A DNA stretch of 64,000 nucleotides from assembly GCA_023055425.1 (NCBI GenBank), contig JALGPY010000009.1:54188616-54252615 (forward strand), written 5' to 3'. The notes beneath the pieces were generated by a model that did not search any database, was not told the DNA's origin, and was given only the letters and a program-made list of their open reading frames with translations. The stretch comes from Linanthus parryae. Its lineage: Eukaryota; Streptophyta; Magnoliopsida; Ericales; Polemoniaceae. Numbering within the stretch: the first letter of the stretch is position 1; the number at the start of each line of letters is the position of its first letter. This document shows positions 1 through 11,994 of this stretch, piece by piece. Position numbers and translations under genes: made by a program.

Positions 1-2224
1 GTAGCACGACCAATATCACGATAGCTCCTAAAGATACACGTAGCCTTCGTCTACGAATTCGTCACCGCCTACAATTTATAATTCCTAAATTAATTATAAG
101 TCTAATTATGCAAGTATGCAAAAAAATGCTATTTCTCCTAATTTCTCATTTTTCATTATCCCCCTTAACCCCATTAATTAATAGCATAAAATAATTATTT
201 AAAATAACACTTATATTTTCCTTATAAAAATATTATAACTCATATAAATACAAGCTTGTAAAATTATTGAGTAATAAAACTAATATTAAGTTAATACACT
301 CTTATTTTATAGAAAATAATAATCTAATAAACAAACTATTTGTTTATAAGTGACTATAAAAGTTAATTCAAACTAAATCAATTATAGCTATTTATTTATT
401 AAAAATATATATACACTATATAGTAATTAAATACTAAAATAAAATTCACAAAAACGCTTATTTTAATAAAACAAGTCATATATAAATATAAACTCATGTT
501 AAATATATAATTTCTACTTTCTAGAAAAATATTCAAGTAATATCAAATAATAGTAATAGGGATTTCATTTAAAAGTCTAATTTATAATTATTTCACAAAC
601 TCACTTCCAACTTATTTATTTTTAACAATATTAACAAAATAATCTATTTTGCTCAAAATAACAATTTACAAACAATTAAAACTATTTAGTTAAACAACCC
701 GAAATTATATAATCAAACCAAATCACACATTTTTAACTTGCTTGTAAAAACAACAATATTTCATATAAATATAACTCTATGTAATTTTAGCAACTTATTT
801 ACTTTTATATAGTCAAAATAATATATATAGATGTTAGTTTATATCAAAAATCCAAAAATAACATTTTTAAAGTTTATACAAATAAGCAGTTTGATAATAT
901 ACACACATCACCCCCAACTTTTCAGAAATTAAACATGCAGTAAACAACTTGCCCTCAACTTTTCAGAAATGACATAAACTACCCCCCTTTAAGAACACAA
1001 GCATACATCTTCAACCCAACATACCCAAATCGATTTAGAGCTAACAAGATGTGATTTTGATGATTGGAAATGAACCAGAGAGTGATTTAGGACTCACCTA
1101 CGCGAAAAATCGCGAGAAACGGTCAAGAATCGGAACGGGTCACGTCTCCGAAGGCGGCGGTCGGCGGTGAAGAACACCAACGACGAATCAGACGATGGGG
1201 GCTCTGTTTGAGGTTGCTAGAGTACTCCTCGGACCTCCAGGAGTGTTTTGGTTCAAACGGGAGCAAGTGGGTCGCTCCGGTTAGCTCGGAAGAGCTTCTC
1301 GCCGGTTTTAATGGTGGCGGCGGCGATGGTGGCGGCTCGGGGTGAATTGCAGCGAACTGCTGCTGCTAAGGCTTGACTTTGGGTCGCAATAAAGAGGGTG
1401 AGGGCTTGAGATGGTCGAAATAGAGAGGGAGTGAGAGAGGCAGAGGTGGTGGCGGCGTTTTGCCGTCGGGTTGGTTCGCCGGAGTTACTGGCGGCCTTCT
1501 CGGCGGCTGCTGCTGCTGCTACTGGTGGTAGTGTGTAGCAGAGAGGGAGAGAGAGGGGTTTCAGAGGTTTAAATCAGAGAGGGGAAGAGGGAGAGAGATG
1601 GTGGCTGTGTGTTTCCCGTCGGGGGTTCTTGCCGGAGGTGGCGGGTGGCGTTGATGGCAGCAGCTGCTGCTGCTGCTGGTGGTGGTGTTGGTGGCGAGGC
1701 AGAGAGGGAGAAGAGAGAGGGGAGAGAGGAAGAAGAGAGGTGGCTGTGGTGGTGGTTCGGGTGGTGATGGCGGTGATGGGTGTGGTGGTGCCGTGCGTGA
1801 GAGAGGGAGGAGTGAGAGAGAGGGGTTGTTTTGTGTTGTCTGGTGAAAAAAAAAAGAAGAAGGGAGTATTAAATAATACCCATGAAACTTGGAGAGGTCT
1901 ACTTCCTCCACCGCCCCAACATTTTTTTATTTTATTTTTATTTTTTTGTTCTACTAGTTAGCTATGGTAGGGTGTTTTGGGAGTACTAAAAGAGTGTGTC
2001 AATCTAGTGGGTTGGGTACACGTAATTGCTATAATCACATAAATCGCATAAAAAGCTAAATAAATATACAAATAAAACACCGGTTTCTATAAAACTATTA
2101 TATGAAATTTCCAAGTATATTATCAACCCAAAAATAATCTAACGAATTATCACTCGTAATAAAAATTTAATTTTGTATTTGTTAATTGACCAATTTACCC
2201 TTCACAAATAGTCGGGGTATTACA
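1..2224 (-). repeat. 3' LTR of the Tekay-like element (partial)
   Basis: Matches 8433-10657 almost base for base. The right edge is fixed by the minus-strand TGTA start next to the polypurine tract. About 925 bp equivalent to 7508-8432 (the U5-side end) lies left of the window. It is AT-rich apart from a GC-rich, trinucleotide-repetitive stretch at about 1090-1850. Confidence 0.95.
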
Positions 2225-2240
2225 TCCTTCCCCCCTTAAA
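2225..2240 (-). other. polypurine tract of the Tekay-like element
   Basis: The plus strand reads TCCTTCCCCCCTTAAA, so the minus strand is a G/A-rich tract directly before the LTR start. This is the expected plus-strand primer site for reverse transcription. The stretch from here to the gag-pol stop (to 2449) is untranslated. Confidence 0.85.
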
Positions 2241-2449
2241 GAAAAGCTTCGTCCTCGAAGCTAATTCCACCCATACTCAATAATAACGTGTCTATAAACT
2301 GCAAATATAAGTCTATATGATGATGCACAAATTATATCACGAAATGTACTAGGGTTAATATGAAATACTAAGATTTATTTTATTAACGTAAGGGTGTTAA
2401 AAGCGAAAGGTTACATCCTCCTCTCCTTAGGGAGTGACGTCCCCGGAAC

Positions 2450-5400
2450 TCAATTTACCTCATTAAATAGGTGGGGATACTTCTTTCTCATTTCATCTTC
2501 CGCTTCCCAAGTAGCTTCTTCTGTCTGATGGTTCGTCCATAAAACTTTCACCAACTTAACGCTCTTGGTACGCGTGTCCCTAGTCTTAGTGTCCAGAATC
2601 TTGACAGGGTGCTCCTCGTATGTCAGAGACGGGTCTAACTCAACTGGTTCAGGGTCTAACACGTGAGATGGGTCAGGAACGTACTTCTTCAGTTGTGAAA
2701 CGTGAAAGACATTGTGTACTCGTCCCAAATTAGAAGGTAAGTCTAGTCGATAAGCAACTTCTCCAATTCTCTCCAAGATGTCGTATGGTCCGATAAACTT
2801 TGGGCTCAACTTCCCTTTCTGGTTGAATCTCGTTACTCCCTTGGTAGGTGAAACTTTGAGAAATGCTTTTTCTCCAATCTGAAACTCCAATGGCCTTCTT
2901 TTCTGATCTGCATAAGACTTCTGCCGGTCCTGAGCTGCTTTCATTCTTTGCTGGATTAGTCGTACTTGATCCGTCATATCCTCGATAACTTGCGGGCCAA
3001 TTACTATCGTCTCGCTGATGTCGTTCCAACATAGTGGTGATCGGCACTTCCTTCCGTACAAAGCTTCATACGGTGCCATGCCAATGCTGGCGTGATAACT
3101 GTTGTTGTAGGAGAACTCTATCAAAGGTAGTCTGTCAACCCATGAGCCTTGGAAATCCATGACACAAGCTCTTAGCATGTCCTCCAATGTCTGAATTGTC
3201 CTTTCTGTTTGTCCGTCAGTAGCTGGGTGAAACGCTGTACTGAACCTCAACTGAGTTCCTAATGCATCCAGAAGAGCTCGCCAAAAATGAGAGAGGAAGT
3301 TAGGGTCCCTATCAGAAATTATCGAACTTGGAATCCCATGATACCTCACTATGTTCTTGATATACGCGTCTGCTCTTTGCTCCATGTTCCACGTGTCCTT
3401 CATCGGGATGAACCTAGCTGTCTTGGTCAGTCGATCCACTACTACCCATATCTGGTTGAGTCCATTCTTTGACGTCGGCAAAGCGGTCACGAAATCCATC
3501 GAAATGGAATCCCACTTCCAAACTGGTACGTCTAGGGGTTGAACTAAGCCTCCCATCCTCTTGTGTTCGAACTTCACTTTCTGACACGTCAAACATCTGG
3601 CTACGAATTCTGCTACCTCCTTCTTCATGTTAGGCCACCAAAACATCTTCTTCAAGTCCTTGTAGAGTTTGTCGCCTCCAGGGTGTACTGAGTAAGGTGT
3701 GTTGTGAGCTTCACGCATCAATCTCTCCTTAGTTTCTGTACACTTCTGTGGTACGCACCACCTTCCTTTGTAGCGAATGCTTCCATCCTCGTGAATCTTG
3801 AAATCGTTGGCTTTCCCTTCAGCGATTTTCTTTCTGATTCTTTCTAGTTTCACGTCTCCAGCTTGGTTACTCCTTATTTCTTCAAGGAAGTCTGGTACGG
3901 CTGTCATACTGCTGAGTAGATTCTGTATTCCTCCTTGATCCACGACTTCAATCTCGAGCTTTCGGAATTCATGGCACAAACATTCTGGCAGAACTATCAT
4001 TGCGTTCAAGGCATGGCTCGCCTTTCGACTCAATGCGTCAGCAACTACGTTTGCTTTCCCTTCGTGGTACTGGATGCGCAAGTCGTAGTCCTTGATAATT
4101 TCTAGCCATCTTCGTTGTCTGTTGTTCAGCTCCTTTTGCGTGAAGATGTACTTTAGACTGCGGTGATCAGTGTAAAGCTTACAAACTGCTCCATATAAGT
4201 GGTGCCTCCATATCTTCAGCGCGAAAACTATTGCTGCTAACTCTAAGTCGTGTGTTGCATAGTTTTCTTCGTGGGGTTTCAGCTGCCTTGATGCATAGGC
4301 AATCACCCTTCTATCCTGCATAAGTACACATCCTAGCCCTTCCTTCGATGCATCGCTGTACACTTCAAACTCGCCGGAGTCGTTTGGTAGAGCTAATACT
4401 GGTGCTGTAGTCAGCTTCTCCTTCAGGGTCTGAAACGCTTCTTCACATATGTCGTCCCAATGATACTTCACAGTCTTCTTCGTCAGCGCAGTCAGTGGTC
4501 TGGCAATCTTGGAGAAATCCTTCACGAATCGCCTGTAGTAGCCTGCTAAGCCAAGGAAACTTCTTATCTCGGACACATTCTTCGGTGTCGGCCAATCTTT
4601 GACTGCTGAAATCTTTCCTGGATCCACTGATATTCCCTCTTTCGAGATGATGTGACCCAGAAATGGAACACGATTCAGCCAAAACTCACATTTGGACAGT
4701 TTAGCATACAACCGTTCTTGTCTCAGAGTCTGCAACACTTCTCTGAGATGTTCCTCGTGCTTCTCCTCGTCCTTCGAGTACACAAGGATGTCATCAATAA
4801 AGACTACTACAAAACGGTCTAGGAATGGCCTCATCACCCGGTTCATCAGGTCCATAAACACTGCAGGTGCATTGGTTAGACCAAAAGGCATTACTGTGAA
4901 CTCGTAATGGCCATACCTCGTTCTAAAGGCTGTCTTCGGGATATCCTTCTCGGCTACCCGAAGTTGATGGTACCCTAACCTCAAGTCAATCTTCGAAAAG
5001 ACACTAGCCCCTTGTAATTGATCGAACAAGTCGTCAATCCGGGGTAGAGGGTACTTATTCTTGATGGTTGCATTGTTCAACTCGCGGTAGTCAATGCATA
5101 GCCTTAAGCTTCCATCTTTCTTCTTCACGAAAAGCACTGGTGCTCCCCAAGGTGAAACACTTGGCCTTATGTATCCCTTCTGTAGGAGTTCCTGCAATTG
5201 GTCCTTCAGCTCCTTCAATTCTGCTGGTGCCATCCGATACGGTGCTTTCGAGATCGGCGCGGTTCCGGGTTCTAAGTCTAGAGTAAACTCCACTTCTCTC
5301 TTGGGTGGCATACCTGGAATCTCGTCTGGAAATACGTCGGGAAATTCCTTCACGACAGGTATCTCTTTCAACACATTCTCCTTCTTGGACACATCTTGGA

Positions 5401-7123
5401 TGTAGCACAAGTAGGCAGAGTTGCCTTTCTTCACTTGGTTGACTATGGTCATTGCTGACACTAGTCTAATACAAGGCTCCTTCTTGATTCCACGGTAAGA
5501 GATTTTCTCACCATTGGGTCCTCTTAGCCGAACCTTCTGATCATAACAATCGATGACGGCTCGATACTTGCTAAGCCAATCCATCCCTAGGATGACGTCT
5601 ATGCCTTTGAGATCGAATTTAATCAGATCCGCAGGCAGGGTATAGGCTAGAATTTTGACTTCTACTCCTTCATATACAGTGTCACAAACTGCTATGTGGC
5701 CAGTGGGTGTTGCTACTGGGATAGATTTTCTAGCAGACTTATTCAAACTCAATTTCTCAGCAAATGATGATGATATGAATGAGTATGATGCGCCAGAATC
5801 AAATAATATAAAGGCTGGGTGCTCATGGACAAGGAAAGTACCCGTGACAACTCCGTGAGCGGCTTCAGCCTCAGTCTTGGTCATGACTGCAATCCTTCCC
5901 ACATTGGCATTCCGAGTTCCAGATCCTCCTGCTCCAGCTCCAGGGTTCACATTACCTCCGTGACCAGCATTGTTGTTGCGGTTCTGAGCTCCATGCTGTC
6001 CTGCATTCCCCTGGTTGTAGTTCTGCTGCCTTCCATAGCCATCACCTTGGTTGTTGCGGTTTCCAGGGTTCCTGTTTCCATATCCGATCTGCAGGATTGG
6101 TGGTTGCTGGTTCTCATGCTGCTGACGATTTCCCAGATAGTTGTTCTGGGGTTGCCTCTGATAATTCCCTCCTTGGTTCACTTGTTGATTCCCGCCTGGT
6201 CGAGATCGACATTCATAAGCACGATGTCCCTTCTTGTTGCAGTTGTGGCAGATGACCAAGTTCCCCATGCAGTCTCTTCCTGGGTGGTTTTGCTGACATC
6301 TCTTGCAGATGTAGCGACGAACTGGCTGAGCTACTTGCCACTGCTGGTTCTGCTGGTTCCCTCCATTGTTTGGCTTCAACTTCTTGTTATTGCTGCTACC
6401 TCCTGCTTCAGCTGCCTTGCGTTTTCCGCGAAACTCATCCTGCACCTCCTGGACTTGCCACATATCAGCTGCTCGATCATATGCCTCGTGCAAAGTGTCG
6501 TAAGTCCTGCTACGCATGATCTTCTGCAGCTGGAGGTGTAGTCCCGAAATGAACTTGTTGATCTTATCATCCTCATCGGGTACAGTGTGGCCTGCGAACC
6601 TCAATAGCTCTACGAACTTTTTGAAGTAGTCCGTAACTGAGCCGTTTCCTTGCCTCAGATTGTTGAACTCATTGCACTTCAGTCTCTTGACATGTGCTGG
6701 GTAGAATCGAGTCCTAAGAGCAGTCTTAAAGGCTTCCCAGTTGAAATTGGGTCGAGCCAGCAAGACTTCTTGACTGGTGGTCCACCAATCATCTGCGTCA
6801 TGTGACAGATGGATGATGGCGCAGTTGATCTTTTCATCATCGGGGCAATGCACAACCCTAAGCAGCTTCTCGAAATGTCTGATCCAGTTCTCCAATTCAA
6901 CGGGATCTTCCTTCCCACTGAATTGGCGAGGATTCAGATCAGCTATCTGCTTGGCATAGCTTTGCCTTCCACGCTCTTCATTACTAACCACTCGGTCCAT
7001 GATTTGCGTCATCTGGGCCATTTGTGCAGCTAGTTGTTCCACTGTCGGTTGGTTATTTCCTGCAGCTGCCATTTGTTCTTGGCTAACTCTCCTGGTGTAG
7101 TAGCGCAGGGGTCTATCAGTCAT
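2450..7123 (-). CDS. Gag-Pol polyprotein of a Tekay-like chromovirus
   Basis: Encodes the capsid and enzymes for retrotransposition in one 1557-aa frame with no frameshift. Seen in order: a retrotransposon gag region (about residues 55-215); a CX2CX4HX4C zinc knuckle at 292-305; an aspartic protease with DSGA at 442-445; reverse transcriptase with the FIDD catalytic box at 775-778; RNase H with Asp924 in a YSDAS motif; an integrase HHCC region ending in a CLTC motif; the integrase triad Asp1210, Asp1271, Glu1307 (35 residues between the last two); and a chromodomain-like tail over roughly the last 50 residues, which in related elements guides integration to chromatin. All visible catalytic residues are present. 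The ATG at 7123 is the first in frame and lies about 370 nt after the primer site. Related proteins are usually 1,400-1,600 aa, so this looks full length. Confidence 0.95.
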   Translation of the reverse strand: MTDRPLRYYTRRVSQEQMAAAGNNQPTVEQLAAQMAQMTQIMDRVVSNEERGRQSYAKQIADLNPRQFSGKEDPVELENWIRHFEKLLRVVHCPDDEKINCAIIHLSHDADDWWTTSQEVLLARPNFNWEAFKTALRTRFYPAHVKRLKCNEFNNLRQGNGSVTDYFKKFVELLRFAGHTVPDEDDKINKFISGLHLQLQKIMRSRTYDTLHEAYDRAADMWQVQEVQDEFRGKRKAAEAGGSSNNKKLKPNNGGNQQNQQWQVAQPVRRYICKRCQQNHPGRDCMGNLVICHNCNKKGHRAYECRSRPGGNQQVNQGGNYQRQPQNNYLGNRQQHENQQPPILQIGYGNRNPGNRNNQGDGYGRQQNYNQGNAGQHGAQNRNNNAGHGGNVNPGAGAGGSGTRNANVGRIAVMTKTEAEAAHGVVTGTFLVHEHPAFILFDSGASYSFISSSFAEKLSLNKSARKSIPVATPTGHIAVCDTVYEGVEVKILAYTLPADLIKFDLKGIDVILGMDWLSKYRAVIDCYDQKVRLRGPNGEKISYRGIKKEPCIRLVSAMTIVNQVKKGNSAYLCYIQDVSKKENVLKEIPVVKEFPDVFPDEIPGMPPKREVEFTLDLEPGTAPISKAPYRMAPAELKELKDQLQELLQKGYIRPSVSPWGAPVLFVKKKDGSLRLCIDYRELNNATIKNKYPLPRIDDLFDQLQGASVFSKIDLRLGYHQLRVAEKDIPKTAFRTRYGHYEFTVMPFGLTNAPAVFMDLMNRVMRPFLDRFVVVFIDDILVYSKDEEKHEEHLREVLQTLRQERLYAKLSKCEFWLNRVPFLGHIISKEGISVDPGKISAVKDWPTPKNVSEIRSFLGLAGYYRRFVKDFSKIARPLTALTKKTVKYHWDDICEEAFQTLKEKLTTAPVLALPNDSGEFEVYSDASKEGLGCVLMQDRRVIAYASRQLKPHEENYATHDLELAAIVFALKIWRHHLYGAVCKLYTDHRSLKYIFTQKELNNRQRRWLEIIKDYDLRIQYHEGKANVVADALSRKASHALNAMIVLPECLCHEFRKLEIEVVDQGGIQNLLSSMTAVPDFLEEIRSNQAGDVKLERIRKKIAEGKANDFKIHEDGSIRYKGRWCVPQKCTETKERLMREAHNTPYSVHPGGDKLYKDLKKMFWWPNMKKEVAEFVARCLTCQKVKFEHKRMGGLVQPLDVPVWKWDSISMDFVTALPTSKNGLNQIWVVVDRLTKTARFIPMKDTWNMEQRADAYIKNIVRYHGIPSSIISDRDPNFLSHFWRALLDALGTQLRFSTAFHPATDGQTERTIQTLEDMLRACVMDFQGSWVDRLPLIEFSYNNSYHASIGMAPYEALYGRKCRSPLCWNDISETIVIGPQVIEDMTDQVRLIQQRMKAAQDRQKSYADQKRRPLEFQIGEKAFLKVSPTKGVTRFNQKGKLSPKFIGPYDILERIGEVAYRLDLPSNLGRVHNVFHVSQLKKYVPDPSHVLDPEPVELDPSLTYEEHPVKILDTKTRDTRTKSVKLVKVLWTNHQTEEATWEAEDEMRKKYPHLFNEVN

Positions 7124-7493
7124 ACTCCTACACTATCACCTATTTTATTATTGCTTATTTTACCAGGGATAAATATTTAAAACGAATTATTCCAGGAAAT
7201 GCATGGTATCCTATTCACATAGCACATATATTCCATCTAATAAATCAAGCATATAATTTTTCCTCCACATAATCAGGTAAAAATATACCAACACATATCT
7301 CATACTTCAAACCAGCCAACTCATATATCACAAGTCTCAAAACGTCATTCCAAATTGGAAATGGACGTGGGTGGGTGGGACTTTGATAAGAATAATACTA
7401 CCCATCCCCCAAGCGGCTTGTCAAATTTTAGTTTCCTTATCCTATATTCATTTTAAATTGCCCTACAGGTTTTAATTCATTTTTGGATTGCCT
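7124..7493 (-). other. untranslated leader of the Tekay-like element
   Basis: This stretch lies between the primer-binding site and the gag start. No reading frame stands out. It would hold the packaging signal by analogy with other LTR elements; I see no specific motif. Confidence 0.6.
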
Positions 7494-7505
7494 GCTCTGA
7501 TACCA
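7494..7505 (-). other. primer-binding site, initiator tRNA-Met
   Basis: The minus strand reads TGGTATCAGAGC, the 12-nt complement of the 3' end of plant initiator tRNA-Met, two bases from the LTR end. It fixes the inner LTR edge at 7508 and so makes the LTR 3150 bp, longer than the part repeated inside the window. Confidence 0.93.
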
Positions 7506-7507
7506 CC

Positions 7508-10500
7508 TGCGACACCCCGCGCCTCGCCGTGGGGAGAGATGCGGGAATGCCGACGCCCCGCGCCCGAGATCGCTCCCGGGTGCGGGGGAAGATAGAGTGG
7601 TAAACAAAACAAACATTGCATAATTATTTATTACAAACCAAGAGTCTTCAAAAGTGAAATAATACATGCTAATAAACCAGATGAAACATTGTCTAGGTGT
7701 TTCAATTATTTAAATACTAGATAACTAGGTGAGTCCGCGATATTCCCTTAAGCCGAGATCCCTTCACCTAGACCTGCGGGGGAAAGAAACAAGACCGCAG
7801 TTTTTTTCCAAAGTCAGCACAAAATTGCTGAGTAAGTAAACACCCCAACATGTAAAACGGAAAGAGGCATATTTTATTTTAATAAAAAGAGGAATAATAA
7901 AGAAGTAAACAACACATTGTTTCAAATGACCGATATAAATTATCCAACTCATTATTTAATATTCCCAATCCATTTCCATATTTTCCAAAATAAACCAAGT
8001 CCATCCATCATCCATATGAAAAATCCACATTTATTATTTAGTTGTAGCGGGGAACAAACCAATCCAATAATATAGAACCAACCATCTCGCATGCAACCAA
8101 GACCTTAAGTGTCGACACCCCCTTAAGACTCTAGCGGCCAGAAGGGTGAGTACATGGTGCGACTCGGGGCAATGGCAACCGAGCCAAATATAATAATCAC
8201 AATATATAGAATAATTTGAATAGGGTTCCACCGCACAACTGTTATCACTTTACGTTATTACGTATTATTAATCTCGTGTGACAGTTTCCAAAATAATCAA
8301 CAAGCAAGTAATTGAAATATCAAGTTAAGCATTTAAATCACAAATCACATTTTGAGACGTATAAATCATAAAAATAATTGGACACGAAAGAAGGACGGGC
8401 AGACTAGGTTAGGCATATTTACTCACCTCAAGTAGCACGACCAATATCACGATAGCTCCTAAAGATACACGTAGCCTTCGTCTACGAATTCGTCACCGCC
8501 TACAATTTATAATTCCTAAATTAATTATAAGTCTAATTATGCAAGTATTCAAAAAAATGCTATTTCTCCTAATTTCTCATTTTTCATTATCCCCCTTAAC
8601 CCCATTAATTAATAGCATAAAATAATTATTTAAAATAACACTTATATTTTCCTTATAAAAATATTATAACTCATATAAATACAAGCTTGTAAAATTGTTG
8701 AGTAATAAAACTAATATTAAGTTTATACACTCTTATTTTATAGAAAATAATAATCTAATAAACAAAGTATTTGTTTATAAGTGACTATAAAAGTTAATTC
8801 AAACTAAATCAATTATAGCTATTTATTTATTAAAAATATATATACACTATATAGTAATTAAATACTAAAATAAAATTCACAAAAACGCTTATTTTAATAA
8901 AACAAGTCATATATAAATATAAACTCATGTTAAATATATAATTTCTACTTTCTAGAAAAATATTCAAGTAATATCAAATAATAGTAATAGGGATTTCATT
9001 TAAAAGTCTACTTTATAATTATTTCACAAACTCACTTCCAACTTATTTATTTTTAACAATATTAACAAAATAATCTATTTTGCTCAAAATAACAATTTAC
9101 AAACAATTAAAACTATTTAGTTAAACAACCCGAAATTATATAATCAAACCAAATCACACATTTTTAACTTGCTTGTAAAAACAACAATATTTCATATAAA
9201 TATAACTCTATGTAATTTTAGCAACTTATTTACTTTTATATAGTCAAAATAATATATATAGATGTTAGTTTATATCAAAAATCCAAAAATAACATTTTTA
9301 AAGTTTATACAAATAAGCAGTTTGATAATATACACACATCACCCCCAACTTTTCAGAAATTAAACATGCAGTAAACAACTTGCCCTCAACTTTTCAGAAA
9401 TGACATAAACTACCCCCCTTTAAGAACACAAGCATACATCTTCAACCCAACATACCCAAATCGATTTAGAGCTAACAAGATGTGATTTTGATGATTGGAA
9501 ATGAACCAGAGAGTGATTTAGGACTCACCTACGCGAAAAATCGCGAGAAACGGTCAAGAATCGGAACGGGTCACGTCTCCGAAGGCGGCGGTCGGCGGTG
9601 AAGAACACCAACGACGAATCAGACGATGGGGGCTCTGTTTGAGGTTGCTAGAGTACTCCTCGGACCTCCAGGAGTGTTTTGGTTCAAACGGGAGCAAGTG
9701 GGTCGCTCCGGTTAGCTCGGAAGAGCTTCTCGCCGGTTTTAATGGTGGCGGCGGCGATGGTGGCGGCTCGGGGTGAATTGCAGCGAACTGCTGCTGCTAA
9801 GGCTTGACTTTGGGTCGCAATAAAGAGGGTGAGGGCTTGAGATGGTCGAAATAGAGAGGGAGTGAGAGAGGCAGAGGTGGTGGCGGCGTTTTGCCGTCGG
9901 GTTGGTTCGCCGGAGTTACTGGCGGCCTTCTCGGCGGCTGCTGCTGCTGCTACTGGTGGTAGTGTGTAGCAGAGAGGGAGAGAGAGGGGTTTCAGAGGTT
10001 TAAATCAGAGAGGGGAAGAGGGAGAGAGATGGTGGCTGTGTGTTTCCCGTCGGGGGTTCTTGCCGGAGGTGGCGGGTGGCGTTGATGGCAGCAGCTGCTG
10101 CTGCTGCTGGTGGTGGTGTTGGTGGCGAGGCAGAGAGGGAGAAGAGAGAGGGGAGAGAGGAAGAAGAGAGGTGGCTGTGGTGGTGGTTCGGGTGGTGATG
10201 GCGGTGATGGGTGTGGTGGTGCCGTGCGTGAGAGAGGGAGGAGTGAGAGAGAGGGGTTGTTTTGTGTTGTCTGGTGAAAAAAACAAAAGAAGAAGGGAGT
10301 ATTAAATAATACCCATGAAACTTGGAGAGGTCTACTTCCTCCACCGCCCCAACATTTTTTTATTTTTTTATTTTTTTTTTGTTCTACTAGTTAGCTATGG
10401 TAGGGTGTTTTGGGAGTACTAAAAGAGTGTGTCAATCTAGTGGGTTGGGTGCACGTAATTGCTATAATCACATAAATCGCATAAAAAGCTAAATAAATAT

Positions 10501-10657
10501 ACAAATAAAACACCGGTTTCTATAAAACTATTATATGAAATTTCCAAGTATATTATCAACCCAAAAATAATCTAACGAATTATCACTCGTAATAAAAATT
10601 TAATTTTGTATTTGTTAATTGACCAATTTACCCTTCATAAATAGTCGGGGTATTACA
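7508..10657 (-). repeat. 5' LTR of the Tekay-like element (complete, 3150 bp)
   Basis: Bounded by TG/CA dinucleotides next to the primer site (7508) and at the junction with Helitron sequence (10657). It should carry the promoter. On the minus strand a TATTTAATAC box near 10300-10312 is followed by a long pyrimidine-rich, GC-rich leader (about 10290 down to 9520), a plausible promoter and 5' transcribed region (inference). The segment at 7508-8432 resembles the solo LTR at 48685-51057. Confidence 0.93.
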
Positions 10658-11401
10658 AATGTCCTCGCGTTCTGGTAATGGCGTTTCATGTCCCGATGAT
10701 CACCAACGAACGACGGAGGCAGTACAACATGTCGTCCAATATAATCAGGATTATTTTCGCCCATTGCAATACTATCCAAGATTCCTTGGTACAACTCTGC
10801 TCGTATAATATGTTGATTATTACGGAAGAAATCCATTCAAGTTGCCTCCATCTTGATGTACATATCAACAACATACTGCTGCAGCAGACGTTCAAAGAAC
10901 AAAAGTGACGATTCACGCATACTACGCATATGAAGCCTATAACAGTAGTACTCACCACAACTCACAGTGTCATCTCAAGACTTTGGCCACACAACCCAAG
11001 AAAACCGATCTCACTATAAAATAATATAACCGATGCAATTGAGAAAGAAGCGATGATATTTACCAATGCTGTATTCGCCTCGGAGGTTTCCTTTTGATTC
11101 CACTATGCCATCCTGGCTGACCTTGAGGGAAAATTATCGGGTACTGCAGCAGATCATAACATCCCAAACAACAGTTAACACGTTTAAAACCGCCACCCCT
11201 ACGATGAACTATAATATCACGGGTGTATTTACCAGCACGAGATTCATCATCGATCCGAATACCAGCAACCTGATCAGAAATAAGCACATTATGCGTGCGC
11301 TGATCAAGACCCGAATCACATTTTATTTGCACATCACAATCCTTATGCTCACTACACTCGTGCATTGATTTGAAGCGCTCTTTGTAAGGATTATCATCCA
11401 A
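10658..11401 (-). pseudogene. Helitron RepHel, Helitron_like_N region (fragment)
   Basis: Translations in minus-strand frames match the conserved N-terminal domain of plant Helitron helicases. One is a stretch with YDLLQYPIIFPQGQPGWHSG (11060-11401). The next is EYYCYRLHMRS...LLQQYVVDMYIKME, followed by DFFRNNQHIIRAELYQG and VVLPPSFVGDHRDMKRHY (about 10665-10950). In-frame stops interrupt it: two stop codons separate the 11401 frame from the upstream frame, and a TGA precedes the DFFRNNQ block. An intron or decay separates the two blocks at about 10950-11060. The coding sequence runs straight into the Tekay LTR at 10657, so the rest lies outside the window. Confidence 0.88.
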
Positions 11402-11404
11402 TTA

Positions 11405-11994
11405 TCATAGCTCGATTGCTGCAGCAGAGTCTCCAATTCCTACTCCAGGAACCGGCGATGCCACCCCGTCCAACTGACCAACGTGCTCCCTGAAAAACGG
11501 ATTCCGAACGACGTCAGACGGCCCAGAAACGCTTGTCGAATTACCACAACTCAAAGCAGCGCCCTGGTGAGAGTCTGAGAGAGTAGATGCAATTGCACCT
11601 CTCCGTCGGCCCAGCCTATAATTAGAAATCGGCGGACCAGAAACAGAACCGGCAAAATCAGATGGCATAATTCCTTCCAACACTGCCACTCGATCTGTTG
11701 AAGGCATTGTGGCAGTCGCAGCCTCTGACATCTCAGAAACAACAGCAGGGGTAAAAGCACTGACAACACCATCCAAACCAGGCTCGGACGCAGTGGATGC
11801 AACCTGAGTCCTTCGACCACGACGACTTGACCTTGAGGTTGCCGCACTACCAACACTCACATGAAAAGCGGACAACGACGCACCATCCGTCCGCCCAACC
11901 TGTCCCTGAAAACAGGATTCCAAACACGACCAATATCCCCTAACGACGTCCCTGCAACACGTCGCGAACGTTTTGCAGGACTACCTGAAGACAT
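11405..11994 (-). pseudogene. Helitron RepHel N-terminal serine-rich extension
   Basis: A likely start is the ATG at 11994, beginning MSSGSPAKRSRRVAG, a basic segment like other Helitron protein N-termini. A frameshift near 11925 moves into a 172-codon open frame rich in Ser, Ala and Gly that ends with stops at about 11405, in the same frame as the conserved block downstream. The open frame holds a degenerate internal repeat: a block starting CFQGQVGRTDGASL near its start resembles one starting FFREHVGQLDGVAS near its end. No catalytic motif is seen or expected here. Confidence 0.6.

Larger units (their letters stand above)
1..10657 (-). mobile_element. Tekay-like Ty3/gypsy chromovirus, left end cut by window
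   Basis: Autonomous LTR retrotransposon on the minus strand. Seen: a 3' LTR (1-2224, incomplete), a polypurine tract, one gag-pol frame, a tRNA-iMet primer site and a complete 5' LTR (7508-10657). The LTR begins TGTAATACCCCG and ends GTGTCGCA on the minus strand. The domain order protease-RT-RNase H-integrase is that of Ty3/gypsy, and the C-terminal chromodomain-like tail points to the Tekay/Del lineage. About ten differences are visible between the LTRs over 2.2 kb and the frame is open, so the insertion is recent and may still be competent. It interrupts a Helitron RepHel gene at 10657/10658. The expected 5-bp target duplication would be AATGT (10658-10662); its partner lies outside the window. 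Confidence 0.95.

Noticed and set aside
1561..1961. Frames of about 110 codons on both strands (also about 10000-10344)
   Set aside because: They are translations of GGT/GCT/GA simple repeats inside the Tekay LTR, present in both LTRs, with no protein motif.
5819..6541. 240-codon frame on the plus strand
   Set aside because: Antisense to the gag-pol frame, hydrophobic only because of the codon pattern opposite.
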